A stretch of 64,000 nt of DNA. It comes from Microbispora hainanensis (GTDB taxonomy: Bacteria; Actinomycetota; Actinomycetes; Streptosporangiales; Streptosporangiaceae). The notes under the pieces are model-generated. The model was given only the letters and a program-made list of their open reading frames with translations. It was not told the DNA's origin and did not search any database. Each line of letters begins with the position of its first letter. Positions within the stretch are counted from its first letter, which is position 1. The stretch spans positions 1,736,001-1,800,000 of the forward strand of contig NZ_CP108086.1 of assembly GCF_036186745.1 (NCBI RefSeq), in the 5' to 3' direction. Shown one piece after another: positions 36,392 through 46,206 of this stretch. The translations under genes and the position numbers were made by a program.

Positions 36392-37468
36392 ATGAACCGG
36401 CTCGTGGCGACGCTGGAGTCGCGGATGGGAACCCAGGCTGTCCTCCGTACGCTGCCGTTCGCCGCCATGGCGACGGTGGTGGTGGTCGACCTGCTCGCCG
36501 GGCCGTCCCTGGGCCTGCTGCCACTGCTGACCCTCGGGCCCGCGTTCGCCGCGGTGACGGGCGGGCCACGCCACACCGCACTGGCCGGGCTGGTCGCGCT
36601 CGTCCTGTCCGCGCCGCTGGCCTACCACGACCACCAGCTCAGTCATCCGCGGATCACCGTGACGCTGGTCGCGATCGTCGGGGTCACCGCGGCCGCCATG
36701 CTGGCCAGCCGGCTCCGGGCCGAGGGCCGGCGCAAGCTGGCGGACGTCCGCCTCGTCGCCGAGGCGGCCCAGCGCGTGCTGCTCCACCCGGTGCCCCGCC
36801 GTGCGGGCGACCTGCGCATCGCCCTCTCGTACACCTCCGCCGCGGTGGACGCCCGCATCGGCGGGGACCTGTTCGACATCGCCAGAGGGCCGGGCGGCAT
36901 CCGGCTGATCGTCGCCGACGTGCAGGGCAAGGGGCTGGACGCGGTGGAGACGGCCGCCTCGGTGGTCGGCGCCTTCCGTGAGGCCGCCTACGACGAGCCG
37001 ACGCTCGCCGACGTCGGCCGGCATCTGGAGGAGCACCTCGCGCGCGGGCTGGGCGGGGAGAAGTTCGTCACCGCCGTGCTCGCGGAGGTGCGCGAGCACG
37101 AGATCGCGCTGCTCAACTACGGCCACCCGCCGCCGCTGCTGCTCGGCCGCAACGGCCGTGTCCGGTGGCTCGAACCGACTCAGGAGGCGCCGCCGCTCGG
37201 CCTTGTCGCGCTCGCCCACGCCGGACCCGAGCCGTACGGATGCGAGTTCCGCAAGGGCGACGAGATCCTCTTCTACACCGACGGCGTGTACGAGGCACGC
37301 GACCGGAACGGGAACTTCTATCCCCTGGGCGACCGGGCGCCTCGCCTGCTGCGCGATCGCGAGCCGCAGGACGCCCTCGACATGCTCGAACGCGACCTGG
37401 TCGAGCACGTCGGCGGGCCCGTCCCGGACGACGCCGCCATGCTGCTCGTCCGCAGGGAACGGCCCTGA
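36392..37468 (+). CDS. Membrane-anchored PP2C (SpoIIE-type) serine/threonine phosphatase
   Basis: A 358-aa protein. Residues 15-110 contain three or four hydrophobic segments; the rest is a PPM/SpoIIE phosphatase domain with DARIGGDLFDIA, IVADVQGKGLDAVETA, LLNYGHPPPLLL and DEILFYTDGVYEARD, which carry the metal-binding aspartates. Such enzymes dephosphorylate anti-anti-sigma factors, and the gene is followed by a STAS protein, so the pair looks like a partner-switching module. The ATG start has only a weak ribosome site; an internal ATG is possible. Confidence 0.85.
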   Translation: MNRLVATLESRMGTQAVLRTLPFAAMATVVVVDLLAGPSLGLLPLLTLGPAFAAVTGGPRHTALAGLVALVLSAPLAYHDHQLSHPRITVTLVAIVGVTAAAMLASRLRAEGRRKLADVRLVAEAAQRVLLHPVPRRAGDLRIALSYTSAAVDARIGGDLFDIARGPGGIRLIVADVQGKGLDAVETAASVVGAFREAAYDEPTLADVGRHLEEHLARGLGGEKFVTAVLAEVREHEIALLNYGHPPPLLLGRNGRVRWLEPTQEAPPLGLVALAHAGPEPYGCEFRKGDEILFYTDGVYEARDRNGNFYPLGDRAPRLLRDREPQDALDMLERDLVEHVGGPVPDDAAMLLVRRERP

Positions 37469-37577
37469 CTGTCCGGCCCCGGCATCATTTGCCATATGCA
37501 ATCATGGACGCACAGCAGCTCCGGCGGGCCGTGAGGCGACGGCCCGGCGGCAGGGCCAGTGGGCAGGGGCGAGCGCG

Positions 37578-37970
37578 GTGGAACCGGAAAGGCACGGACA
37601 GCCCGGCATCTTCTCCATGCTGACCGTCCTGGACCAGGACGTCGTCGTCATCCGGCTGTTCGGCGAGCTCGACCTGGGCTCCGCCGCCTCACTGCGCACC
37701 TGCCTGGCCGAGGCGGTCGGGCTGCGCACACCGCCACGGATCGTGGTCGACGCCGAAGGGCTCAAGTTCTGCGACTCGACCGGGCTGAGCGTCCTCATGG
37801 GAGGCCTGAGCGCCGTGAGGGCGGCCGGCGGGCGCCTGGCGCTGAGCGGCGCCCACGGACGCTTCGCCCGGATGCTCCGGATCACCGGCCTCGACACGGA
37901 ACTGCCGATCCACGACTCCGTCGCCGCCGCCACCGCACATCTCGACCGGCCCGCCGACTGGCCCCGCTGA
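37578..37970 (+). CDS. STAS-domain anti-sigma factor antagonist
   Basis: A 130-aa protein with a single STAS domain. The phosphorylatable serine sits in KFCDSTGLSVLMGG near residue 70, within IVVDAEGLKFCDSTGLS, as in SpoIIAA. It is encoded 109 bp downstream of the membrane PP2C phosphatase, its likely activator. No anti-sigma kinase gene lies beside them. The GTG start has AGGGGCG upstream; an ATG at 37617 is an alternative. Confidence 0.83.
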   Translation: MEPERHGQPGIFSMLTVLDQDVVVIRLFGELDLGSAASLRTCLAEAVGLRTPPRIVVDAEGLKFCDSTGLSVLMGGLSAVRAAGGRLALSGAHGRFARMLRITGLDTELPIHDSVAAATAHLDRPADWPR

Positions 37971-37982
37971 CTGCCCCCTCCC

Positions 37983-38441
37983 ACTGATCCCGCCGAGCAG
38001 GCGGGCGGCGGCGCGGTAGCGGTGCAGATCCCACGTGGCGGGCGCGACCGGCACGTCCTCCAGCCACATGACGAGCCGGTCGTCCCCCAGGTCGTCCAGC
38101 CGATACATGCGGGGGAGCCGCAGCCCGTCGGGAAGCGGGTGACGGGCGAGGTGGACGTCCGCGTCGGCCCGCCAGGGGAACCGCGCCGACAGGACGGCCC
38201 GCATCTGCTCGGGCATGTTCTCGAGCCGGGCCGAGTGCTCGATCGAGTGGATCGACTTGACGAAGAACGACCAGCGCACGCCGCTGGTCGTCGTGCCGCG
38301 CACGCGATGGAGCCAGGCCGTCGACACGGCCCCGGAAGCGAGGTGGATGGGCTCGACGTGCTGCTCCGCGATCTCGGCCAGGGAATCGCCGAGGATCTCG
38401 CGGACCAGATCCGTCACATCGGTGGCCGGTCTCAGGATCAT
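37983..38441 (-). pseudogene. Truncated phosphotransferase-family gene
   Basis: The frame starting at 38441 reads as the N-terminal lobe of an aminoglycoside phosphotransferase-like protein (WSFFVKSIHS, ADADVHLARHPLPDGLRLPR, DDRLVMWLEDVPVAPATWDL). The similarity-like sequence stops after about 153 residues at RYRAAARLLGG, 12 bp from the STAS stop codon. The catalytic lobe with HxDxxxxN and DxD is missing. The open frame continues only as antisense of the STAS gene. A deletion or rearrangement at about 37980 probably removed the rest. Confidence 0.65.
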
Positions 38442-38590
38442 GGGCCCAGCCTGCCACCCGGAAATCGTCCTCGCATGAGCACGGCCTACTCAACTACGCT
38501 CGCGCCCGTGACAGCCTCCTGGCCGTTCGCCTCGCCGCCCTCCTGGACGGGCCGGGGGACAGCACGGGGGCATCCGTCCGCCGACGCTCG

Positions 38591-39670
38591 TCAGGGGCGG
38601 GAGCGCAGGCCGTACATGAGCTCTTCCCAGCGGACGGCGACGGCCGTCGCGGCGTGGGCGGACGCGGTCTCCAGCGCCCCGGCCGCCAGCTTCATGCGGC
38701 GGCGTTCGTCGTCGACGAGGGTGAGCAGCGCACAGGCGAGCGGCTCGACGTCGCCGCTCTCCCCCTCCTGGACCAGCACGCTGTCGTGGCCCGGCCGGAG
38801 AAACTCGGCGGGCCCGCGCGATCCGTCGAAGCCCACGATCGGCACCCCGCAGCTCAGCGCCTCGATCACGGTCATGCCCAGCACCTCGTGGCGCGCCGGC
38901 ACGGCGACGATGGACGCCTTGGCGAACTCGCCGGGCAGGTCGGGAGTGGTGCCCATGAAGTACACGTGGTTGTGCAGGTCGAGGTCGCGGACGAGGGCGC
39001 GCAGCCGCCGCTCCTCCGGGCCCCCGCCGTACAACCGCAGCCGCCAGTCGGGCCGCTTGTCTGCGACGATCGCGAAGGCCCGCACGAGCTGGTCGTACGA
39101 CTTGCCGGGCACCAGCCTGCCCCCGGCGCTGACGATCCGGTTGTCCATGCGGGAGCGCGGCCAGGGCGTCGCGGGCAGGGCGTCGGGGATGGCGTGCACC
39201 GACAGGTCGTCGTCGAGCAGCCGCGCCCACTCGTCTCGCCGGCCGGTCGTGCTCGCCACCACGGCGTCGAGACGGGGATAGAACCGGCGCACCGGGCCGG
39301 GCACCGACGGTCTGCTCCACTCCCGCGCGATGCGGACGACGTCTCGTGGCGCATATCGGGCGGCCTGGACGCTCAGCGACGGCCGGGTGGTGACCAGGAC
39401 GTCGGCCTGCAGGCCCCGCAGCATGCGCCAGAGCGCGACCTCCGTGCGCACCTGTCCCCGGGGCAGCAGGTGATGGACACCCGGCCGGGTGTCCACGAGC
39501 CAGCGCAGCGTCACCCGGCGGTCGACCGGGAAGAACGGCGTCTCCCTGGTGCGCCGGATGCTCACCACCTCGACCTCGTGGCGTGCGGCCAGCCCGCCCG
39601 CGAGGTTGAGCATCGCCCGCACGTCGCCCCGCATGCCGTACGCCGACGGGAGCAGGAACGCGATTTTCAC
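38591..39670 (-). CDS. Glycosyltransferase family 4 protein
   Basis: A 359-aa GT-B enzyme. The N-terminus MKIAFLLPSAYGMRGDVRAM is typical of GT4. The C-terminal nucleotide-sugar domain has SAGGRLVPGKSYDQLVRAFA and the E-x7-E motif in EVLGMTVIEALSCGVPIVGF. It overlaps the upstream unknown gene by 4 bp (ATGA), so the pair is coupled. Acceptor and donor are unknown; teichoic-acid-like or capsule glycans are plausible. Confidence 0.87.
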   Translation of the reverse strand: MKIAFLLPSAYGMRGDVRAMLNLAGGLAARHEVEVVSIRRTRETPFFPVDRRVTLRWLVDTRPGVHHLLPRGQVRTEVALWRMLRGLQADVLVTTRPSLSVQAARYAPRDVVRIAREWSRPSVPGPVRRFYPRLDAVVASTTGRRDEWARLLDDDLSVHAIPDALPATPWPRSRMDNRIVSAGGRLVPGKSYDQLVRAFAIVADKRPDWRLRLYGGGPEERRLRALVRDLDLHNHVYFMGTTPDLPGEFAKASIVAVPARHEVLGMTVIEALSCGVPIVGFDGSRGPAEFLRPGHDSVLVQEGESGDVEPLACALLTLVDDERRRMKLAAGALETASAHAATAVAVRWEELMYGLRSRP

Positions 39671-40551
39671 GCGCCCACCTCCAGCAGCAGCTCGTCGGCG
39701 GGCGTGAAGCTGGGCCGGATCTGCACGCCGTCCACGAGCGCGTGGGGATAGTGGACGCGGCGGCGCTTGCCCTCGACGTCGTCGAGCCTCGCGCCCAGCG
39801 GCAGCGCGCGGTCGACGCCGTCCACCTCAAGGTAGGGCTCCCAGGAGCCCTGCGAGTCGGGGGTGGCAGCGAGCACGTCGCACAGCGAGAGCGCGGCGTG
39901 GAACCGGACCCCCTGGACGGTGGCGGCGAACCGCACGGTCGCGGCCGGATCGTCGTTCCCCGGATCGCCGTGCCCCGGCTCGTTGTCACCGCTGTCACCG
40001 AGAACCGCGGCATCGACGTCCGGATCGCCGTGGCCCGAGTGGCTGTGCCGCAGCGCGAGCGTGGCGTGGCGGTGCTGGTCGTCGTCGTCCAGGCCGGTGT
40101 AGGCCAGCAGCCCGGTCACCTCGAAGCGCCCCTCGCGGAACCACACCGCGCGGACGTCGGCGACCGGCTCCGCCGGATCGATCTTCAGGGCCAGGAATCC
40201 GTTGCGCGTGCGGTAGGCCCGGTAGGCGAGCGTCCGCCGGCCCAGCGCGTACGCGTCGAGACGGTCGAGCGAGAACCCGGGGTCGGCGCTCTGGATGCGG
40301 GTGCGGACGCCGCCCCGTTCGAGGTAGGTGTCCCAGCGGCCGGGACCGAGGTCGAGGGGCGCGAGGGAGACCGCGACGCTGGCGTCCCTCGTGCGCCCGC
40401 CCGATGCGCCGAGCGGCACCTGCCGTTCCTCACCCGTGCCGCGTTGCCGCAGGACCAGGTGGGTGCCGTCCGCCAGCGACTCGGCGATGGACAGGCGCAG
40501 GGAGAGGACGTCCGCCAGGGTGACCTCCGCGTCGATGACGACCACGCCCAC
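39667..40551 (-). CDS. Hypothetical protein coupled to the GT4 gene
   Basis: A 294-aa protein not recognised. It appears to contain two related halves: VLSLRLSIAESLADGTHLVL near the start, and RFHAALSLCDVLAATPDSQG near residue 220 followed by LPLGARLDDVEGKRR. A D/G/H-rich linker (about 165-200) joins beta-rich segments. Similar beta-rich proteins accompany glycosyltransferases that build wall polymers. The GTG start and the 4-bp overlap with the GT4 gene support a common transcript. Confidence 0.7.
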   Translation of the reverse strand: MGVVVIDAEVTLADVLSLRLSIAESLADGTHLVLRQRGTGEERQVPLGASGGRTRDASVAVSLAPLDLGPGRWDTYLERGGVRTRIQSADPGFSLDRLDAYALGRRTLAYRAYRTRNGFLALKIDPAEPVADVRAVWFREGRFEVTGLLAYTGLDDDDQHRHATLALRHSHSGHGDPDVDAAVLGDSGDNEPGHGDPGNDDPAATVRFAATVQGVRFHAALSLCDVLAATPDSQGSWEPYLEVDGVDRALPLGARLDDVEGKRRRVHYPHALVDGVQIRPSFTPADELLLEVGA

Positions 40552-40709
40552 CGTCCAGCCCCCTCCCCGTCGATTGAGCCAACGTTGAGGTTACCGTGAT
40601 TTTCCTGTTATGTGGAGAAAGCCTTTGTCACTCTTCCATGAAACACGGATCATTCCATCGCCTTGACTGGTGTTTTCCACAAAAAGTTCACGATCATGGC
40701 AAGGATGCT

Positions 40710-42833
40710 TTACCCCTGCTTGATGGATTTGATGAGGAGCTGGGCGACGTCCACGACCTCCAGCGACTCCTTGGCCTGACCGGCGTTCTTCTTCTCGTTG
40801 ATCGCGTCGCCGAGCATCACGAGGCAGAACGGGCAGGCGGTGGAGACGGTGTCGGGATCGGTGGTCAGCGCCTCGTCGACACGCTCGGTGTTGATGCGCT
40901 TTCCGATTCGCTCCTCCATCCACATGCGCGCGCCGCCAGCGCCACAGCAGAATCCGCGATCCTTGCAGCGGTGCATCTCCTGGGTCTGGACGCCCGGCAC
41001 CTTGGCCATGATGTCGCGCGGCTGGGCGTACACCTTGTTGTGCCGGCCCAGGAAGCACGGGTCGTGGTAGGTGATCTTCTCCTCGATCGGGGTGATCGGG
41101 GTGAGGCGGCCCTCCTCCACCAGATGCGCCAGCAGCTGGGTGTGGTGCACGACCTCGTACGTGCCGCCGAGCTGCGGGTATTCGTTGGCGAGGGTGTTGA
41201 AGCAGTGGGGGCAGGTGGCCACGATCTTCTTGACCCCGGCCTCGTTGAGCGTCTCGATGTTCTGCTGGGCGAGCATGTTGAACAGGAACTCCATGCCCAG
41301 GCGGCGGGCCGGGTCACCGGTGCACGCCTCCATCGGGCCGAGCACGCCGAACTTGACCCCGGCGATGTGCAGCAGCTCCGCGACCGCCTTGGTGGTCTTC
41401 TTGGCCCGGTCCTCCAGCGCGCCGGCGCAGCCGACCCAGAAGAGATACTCGACGTCGTCGGGCATCTTCTCGTCGATGATCGGGACCTCGATGCGTTGTC
41501 CGTCCACGGAGGTGGCCAACTCCTCGATCCACTCGGCCCGCTTCATCTCGGACATGCCCCACGGGTTGCCCTTGTTCTCCAGGTTCTTGAGCATCACGCC
41601 CGCCTCGGACGGGAACGACGACTCGATCATCACCTGGTAGCGGCGCATGTCGAGGATGTGGTCGATGTGCTCGATGTCGACCGGGCACTGCTCGACGCAC
41701 GCGCCGCAGTTGGTGCACGACCACAGCACGTCGGGGTGGATGACCCCGTCCTCGCCCACCAGCGGCTTGTCGAGCAGGGCCAGCACGTCCTCGGAGAAGC
41801 TCTCCTTCTCCTTCTCCCCGGCCAGCAGGTAGGGCGCGATCGCGAAGGCGTGGTCGCGCTGGTCGAGGATGAGCATCTTGGGCGACAGCGGCTTGTCCGT
41901 GTTCCAGGCCGGGCACTGCGACTGGCAGCGGCCGCACTCGGTGCAGGTGTAGAAGTCGAGGAAGCCCTTCCACGTCGTGTCGGTGATCTTGCCGCGGCCG
42001 AACACGTCGACCTCGGGGTCGGCCTCCTCGAAGTCGAGCACCTTCCCGTTGCTGCGCATCGGCTGGGCCGGACCCAGCCCGTCGGGACGGCGGGAGAACA
42101 GCACGTTCAGCGGCGCGGTGAAGATGTGCAGGTGCTTGCTGTTCACCACGATGACCAGGAACACCAGCATGAAGCCGATGTGCAGCAGCAGGGCGATCTG
42201 CTCCAGCAGCTCGCTGTGCGGCAGCACCTTCCCGATGGCCAGGCTGACGAACGCGCCGGACTCATAGGGGAAGTTGCCGTTGGCCGCCGCCGCGCCCCGG
42301 GCGAGGAACAGCGTCCAGATGATGTTGAAGATCATGAACAGGACCAGCCAGGCCCCGCCCAGGTGCGAGCCGGAGAACCGGGAGCCGCGTCCGAGCTTCT
42401 TCGGCGAGTTCTTGATCCGGATGGCCGTGAACGCGGCCAGCCCGAGCAGACAGGCGACCGCGATGAAGTCCTGCAGGAAGCCCAGCACCGGCCAGGTCCC
42501 GATGAGCGGGATGTGGAAGTCCGAGTGCCCGGTGATCGCGCCCTGGATGATCGCGCCGTACGCCTCGATGTAGACGGTCAGCAGGATGAAGAACGCCCAC
42601 ATGACGAAGAAGTGGGCGGTGCCGGACGGCGTCCACTTCAGCAGCTTGCGCTGGCCGAAGACCTCGACGAGCTGGGCCTTGATCTCGGCGCCGGCGTGCT
42701 GTTTGGCGTACTCGATCCGCTCCGGGGCCGGCTGGCCGCTGGTGGCAAGCCGATAGAGGAACAGCACGCGACGGCCCGCCAGCCCGACCGCCACGGCGGT
42801 CGCGATGAGGCCTGCAATCGCTACCCAGAGCAC
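40710..42833 (-). CDS. Membrane-bound Fe-S reductase with CCG domains (Rv0338c-like)
   Basis: A 707-aa protein. Five or so transmembrane helices in the first 260 residues resemble a nitrate-reductase gamma/DUF-type haem subunit. Two [4Fe-4S] motifs follow, CTECGRCQSQCP near residue 310 and CTNCGACVEQCP near 385. Two CCG domains with CCGAGGARMW complete a heterodisulfide-reductase HdrDE-like layout. It matches the essential mycobacterial iron-sulfur protein Rv0338c, which probably links a soluble donor to the quinone pool. The GTG start at 42833 was chosen because GGAGGG lies 4 nt upstream, removing 44 codons of a longer frame. Confidence 0.85.
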   Translation of the reverse strand: MLWVAIAGLIATAVAVGLAGRRVLFLYRLATSGQPAPERIEYAKQHAGAEIKAQLVEVFGQRKLLKWTPSGTAHFFVMWAFFILLTVYIEAYGAIIQGAITGHSDFHIPLIGTWPVLGFLQDFIAVACLLGLAAFTAIRIKNSPKKLGRGSRFSGSHLGGAWLVLFMIFNIIWTLFLARGAAAANGNFPYESGAFVSLAIGKVLPHSELLEQIALLLHIGFMLVFLVIVVNSKHLHIFTAPLNVLFSRRPDGLGPAQPMRSNGKVLDFEEADPEVDVFGRGKITDTTWKGFLDFYTCTECGRCQSQCPAWNTDKPLSPKMLILDQRDHAFAIAPYLLAGEKEKESFSEDVLALLDKPLVGEDGVIHPDVLWSCTNCGACVEQCPVDIEHIDHILDMRRYQVMIESSFPSEAGVMLKNLENKGNPWGMSEMKRAEWIEELATSVDGQRIEVPIIDEKMPDDVEYLFWVGCAGALEDRAKKTTKAVAELLHIAGVKFGVLGPMEACTGDPARRLGMEFLFNMLAQQNIETLNEAGVKKIVATCPHCFNTLANEYPQLGGTYEVVHHTQLLAHLVEEGRLTPITPIEEKITYHDPCFLGRHNKVYAQPRDIMAKVPGVQTQEMHRCKDRGFCCGAGGARMWMEERIGKRINTERVDEALTTDPDTVSTACPFCLVMLGDAINEKKNAGQAKESLEVVDVAQLLIKSIKQG

Positions 42834-43058
42834 GAGTCCCTCCAATATCGAACGTCGGCGGCCAGCGTAGGGGCGCGGCGCCCTCGCAAGAGCGGTTGTG
42901 CCCCGCCCTGTGGATAACGTCTGCGCTTCCCGAATGGTACCGGCGAGTAACTTATCCTGCGTCACGCTCGGCGAGTGGCGCTCGTCACTGCGTTTCCCGC
43001 CGACGGCACGATACTAGAACAAAGCTCTACAAGAGGGTACGAGTGGGGTGGCCGTAAT

Positions 43059-43676
43059 CTATCCGGCCAGGTAGCGCTGCACGGTGGGCCCGACCAGCGC
43101 GACGATCTCGTCGACGTCGGCGGAGGCGAGCGGCTCGAACCTGAGGATGTACCGCGTCATCACCACGCCGAACAACTGCGCGAAGGCGGCCTCCATCCGC
43201 AGCGGCGGGACGTCCAGCGCCTCGGCCACCCGCCCGAGGACGGCCGTCGAGAGGAACTCCCTGACCATGCCGACGGCCTGCTCGTTCACCATCGCCGTCC
43301 GCACCAGACCCAGCAGCGGCTCCCTGGCCGCCGGGTCCGCCGTCATCATCAGGACGAAACGGACGACGCGCTCGCCGACCTCCTCACGCGGCCCCGCCAG
43401 GATGAGCGGAAGCGCCGAGGAGGGGTCCAGCGGCAGCCGCATGGCCGCGACGAACACGCCCTCCTTGGTGTCGAAATAATGGTGGACGAGGGCCGGATCG
43501 ACCCCGGCCTCCCGGGCGATGCCGCGGATCGTCGCCTTGTCGAACCCCTTCTCCGCGAAGACCCTGCGCGCCGCGGCGAGGATCTCGCCGCGGGTGTCCG
43601 CCGAGCCCGGACGCCGGCCGGGCCGCCGCCCCGGTCGCCGCCTGCCGCCCGAGACCTCCGGCACCTCCGTCGTCAC
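43059..43676 (-). CDS. TetR family regulator
   Basis: A 205-aa regulator with a basic, repeated N-terminus (RRRPGRRPGRRPG) before the helix-turn-helix (ILAAARRVFAEKGFDKATIR, AREAGVDPALVHHYFDTKEG). The C-terminal domain (residues 80-205) has the TetR_C actinobacterial pattern. The GTG start overlaps no neighbour. It lies upstream of the Fe-S reductase gene on the same strand with 225 bp between; whether it controls that gene or the methyltransferase gene upstream is unknown. Confidence 0.87.
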   Translation of the reverse strand: MTTEVPEVSGGRRRPGRRPGRRPGSADTRGEILAAARRVFAEKGFDKATIRGIAREAGVDPALVHHYFDTKEGVFVAAMRLPLDPSSALPLILAGPREEVGERVVRFVLMMTADPAAREPLLGLVRTAMVNEQAVGMVREFLSTAVLGRVAEALDVPPLRMEAAFAQLFGVVMTRYILRFEPLASADVDEIVALVGPTVQRYLAG

Positions 43677-43694
43677 ATCGATCCCCGCTTCAGT

Positions 43695-44465
43695 TCAGCC
43701 CCTGCGGCCCACCGCAAGATACACGCGCATCGGGACGGTCAGCCGCCCGTCGGGAAACACCCGGCCGAGCTCGGCACGCTCCCTGGCGAGCAGCTCCGTC
43801 ACCACGTCTCCGTCCATACTCGCCATGTACGAGTGGGAGCGCAGGTCGGTCAGGAAGTCCTCCAGCCGCACCGACCTGGTCCAGCCGACCCAGGTGTCGG
43901 CCACGGCGAGACCGGCGTCGGACATGGCCGCGGCGATCGGCGGCATGCTCCACCCGGGCAGCACGGGCCCGATGTAGCCGGGGCACGACTCGGCGAGCCG
44001 CACCTGGTTGGCCGCCAGCCAGTCGGCCTTGCCGGGATCCACGCTGTTCCACCAGCCCGCGATCGCGCCGCCGTCCGCGATCACGCGTACGGCCTCGGCC
44101 ACCGACAGGGCAGGGTCGAGCCAGTGCCACGCCTGGGCGTACGTCACGAGGTCGGCCACGCCCGCGCGGAAGGGCAGGTCGTTCCCGTCGGCGAGCAGGG
44201 CCGGGCAGGCCGTGCGGGCGCGCAACCGGGCCAGCATCCGCTCGCCGCGGTCGACGGCGACGACCCGGGCGCCGCGGTCGAGCAGCCCCCGGGTCGAGAT
44301 GCCGGTGCCCGCCCCAACGTCGATCACGGTCGCCCCCGCGAGCCGGACCCCCGACAGGTTCTCCAGCGCGACGTAGAGGGCCTCGGGATAGTGCGGCCTC
44401 GCCGCGTCGTACTCCTCCGAGACGCGGTCGAAGACCCGGTGGCTGTCCGCGATCCGCTCGTTCAT
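43695..44465 (-). CDS. SAM-dependent methyltransferase (class I)
   Basis: A 256-aa protein with the SAM-binding motif [16 protein letters not shown] near residue 45, then [14 protein letters not shown] and the post-I motif [15 protein letters not shown]. This UbiE/Methyltransf_11 pattern is common and the substrate is unknown. Its ATG overlaps the stop of the sugar-isomerase-like gene by 4 bp, so they are coupled. Confidence 0.82.
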   Translation of the reverse strand: MNERIADSHRVFDRVSEEYDAARPHYPEALYVALENLSGVRLAGATVIDVGAGTGISTRGLLDRGARVVAVDRGERMLARLRARTACPALLADGNDLPFRAGVADLVTYAQAWHWLDPALSVAEAVRVIADGGAIAGWWNSVDPGKADWLAANQVRLAESCPGYIGPVLPGWSMPPIAAAMSDAGLAVADTWVGWTRSVRLEDFLTDLRSHSYMASMDGDVVTELLARERAELGRVFPDGRLTVPMRVYLAVGRRG

Positions 44466-45277
44466 GAGGCCGTGGAGGAGGCGGCGAAGTGGAGCCGCGC
44501 GAAGGCGAGGGCCTCGGTCAGGTCCTCGATCCGCTCGCTGCGGCTGGCGGCCTTGCGCGTGTTGATCTCCAGCACGACAAGGCCCTGATAACCGTTGCCG
44601 GCGAGGCGTTCCAGGATCGGCCCGCAGGGCTGCGACCCCCGGCCGGGCACCAGGTGCTCGTCCTTGTTGGTGGTGCCCACCCCGTCGGCCAGGTGCAGGT
44701 GGGCCAGCCGGTCGCCCAGCTTGGTCGCCATCTCCATCGCGTCGGACCCGGACACCGCCGTATGCGACAGGTCGAGCGTCACCTGGGGGAAGTCGTAGTC
44801 GATGGGGTTCCAGTCCGGCGCGTACGGCACGACCTCGTTGCCCCTGGCCCGCAACGGGAACATGTTCTCCACCGCGAAGACGACGTCCGTCTCCTCGCGC
44901 ATCCGGGCCAGGCCCCTCTCGAAGTCCCTGGCGTAGTCGCGCTGCCACCGGAAGGGCGGATGCACGACGACCGTCTGCGCGCCCAGCCGCTCGGCCGCCT
45001 CGCGGGCCCTGCGCAGCTTCAGCCACGGGTCGCGGCCCCACACCCGCTGGGTCACCAGCAGGCAGGGCGCGTGCACCGCCAGGATCGGGATCTCATAGTG
45101 GTCGCGCAGCCGTTCGAGGACCTCGACGTCCTGGCTGACCGGGTCCTGTCCCACCATGATCTCTACGCCGTCGTACCCGAGCCGGGCGGCAAGTTCGAAG
45201 GCGTCCGGCGTCCGCTCCGGGTACACCGACGCCGTCGACAGCGCCACCTTGCCGCTGGGCACGCGGATGTCACTCAT
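44462..45277 (-). CDS. Sugar phosphate isomerase/epimerase family (AP endonuclease 2-like TIM barrel)
   Basis: A 271-aa xylose-isomerase-like TIM barrel. It contains [48 protein letters not shown] and [10 protein letters not shown], which supply metal-ligand Glu, Asp and His residues. Family members isomerise sugars or inositols, so specificity is open. It starts the two-gene unit with the methyltransferase and is divergent from a second methyltransferase. Confidence 0.83.
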   Translation of the reverse strand: MSDIRVPSGKVALSTASVYPERTPDAFELAARLGYDGVEIMVGQDPVSQDVEVLERLRDHYEIPILAVHAPCLLVTQRVWGRDPWLKLRRAREAAERLGAQTVVVHPPFRWQRDYARDFERGLARMREETDVVFAVENMFPLRARGNEVVPYAPDWNPIDYDFPQVTLDLSHTAVSGSDAMEMATKLGDRLAHLHLADGVGTTNKDEHLVPGRGSQPCGPILERLAGNGYQGLVVLEINTRKAASRSERIEDLTEALAFARLHFAASSTAS

Positions 45278-45427
45278 GAGGCCAGCCTCCCCTGGCGGCC
45301 CGCGGGCACGTTCCAGTGCCGTGGCCGTGGCCGTCCGTTCGCTCCATGCGCCCGTTCACGGATCCAGCCTAAGCCGCACCCGCGCCCTGCGCCGCTTCGC
45401 CACAATCAACTACCCAAGGTCGCCAAC

Positions 45428-45433
45428 TAATGT
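45428..45433 (+). promoter_or_regulatory. -10 box of a probable leaderless promoter
   Basis: TAATGT lies 7 bp before the ATG at 45441. There is no ribosome site, and the -35 region is poor. Confidence 0.45.
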
Positions 45434-45440
45434 GGGGCGC

Positions 45441-46139
45441 ATGGCACGGATCGTGAGCGGAGCCGTACCCAGTCCGAACATCTGGAACACTCCCCAGATC
45501 TACGAGCTGGAGAACCTCGCCGTCGGGCCGGCGGGCGCGGCCGAGGCCGCGATGCGGGCCGTACGGCCGTGGGACGGCGCGACCGTGGTCGAGATCGGCT
45601 GTGGCAGCGGCTTCCACCTGCCCGCGCTCGCCGCGTCCGCCGGGCGGGTCGTGGGCGTCGAGCCGCACGGCGGCCTGGCCGCGCAGGCCGCCGCACGCTG
45701 CGCGTCGCTGCCCAACGTCTCGGTGCGTACGGGCACCGCGCAGGCGCTGCCCCTTCCCGACGCGTCGGCCGACGTGGCGATCGCCCGGTGGGCGTACTTC
45801 TTCGGGCCCGGCTGCGAACCCGGCCTGCGCGAGCTGGGGCGGGTGCTGCGCCGGGGCGGCGCGGCCTTCGTCGTGGACGTGGACGCCGCGCGCGGGGCGT
45901 TCGGCCGCTGGTTCCGCCGCTCGCTGCCGTCGTACTCCCCCGAGGCCGTAGAGCGCTTCTGGTCCCGGCAGGGCTGGCGGCGCGAGGAGCTCGACCTGCG
46001 GATGACGTTCCGTTCCCGGGCCGACCTGGAGGCGGTGCTGCGCATCGAGTTCACGCCCGAGGTGGCCGCCGAGGCGCTGCGCGAGGTCGAGGGCCTGGAG
46101 ATCGGCTATCCGAACGTCCTGCGCTGGCGGGAATTCTGA
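45441..46139 (+). CDS. SAM-dependent methyltransferase
   Basis: A 232-aa class I methyltransferase: VVEIGCGSGFHLPALAASAG near residue 50 (motif I), VVGVEPHGGLA, and LPLPDASADVAIARWAYFFG (motif II). The N-terminus NIWNTPQIYELENLA is typical of an actinobacterial methyltransferase subfamily of unknown substrate. The ATG is 7 bp after a -10 box, so translation is probably leaderless. Confidence 0.82.
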   Translation: MARIVSGAVPSPNIWNTPQIYELENLAVGPAGAAEAAMRAVRPWDGATVVEIGCGSGFHLPALAASAGRVVGVEPHGGLAAQAAARCASLPNVSVRTGTAQALPLPDASADVAIARWAYFFGPGCEPGLRELGRVLRRGGAAFVVDVDAARGAFGRWFRRSLPSYSPEAVERFWSRQGWRREELDLRMTFRSRADLEAVLRIEFTPEVAAEALREVEGLEIGYPNVLRWREF

Positions 46140-46145
46140 ATCCGG

Positions 46146-46178
46146 GCTTGACCTTGTCACCGGCGTCAAGCTTTAGCG
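46146..46178 (+). promoter_or_regulatory. MerR-type promoter with 19-bp spacer and dyad
   Basis: TTGACC (46148-46153) and TTAGCG (46173-46178) are 19 bp apart. GCTTGAC and GTCAAGC (46146-46152, 46165-46171) form a perfect 7-bp dyad inside the spacer. This is the classic over-long, twist-activated promoter of MerR regulators. Confidence 0.75.
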
Positions 46179-46206
46179 TCGTGCCAGGACAGCCGAGGAG
46201 GGGCCG

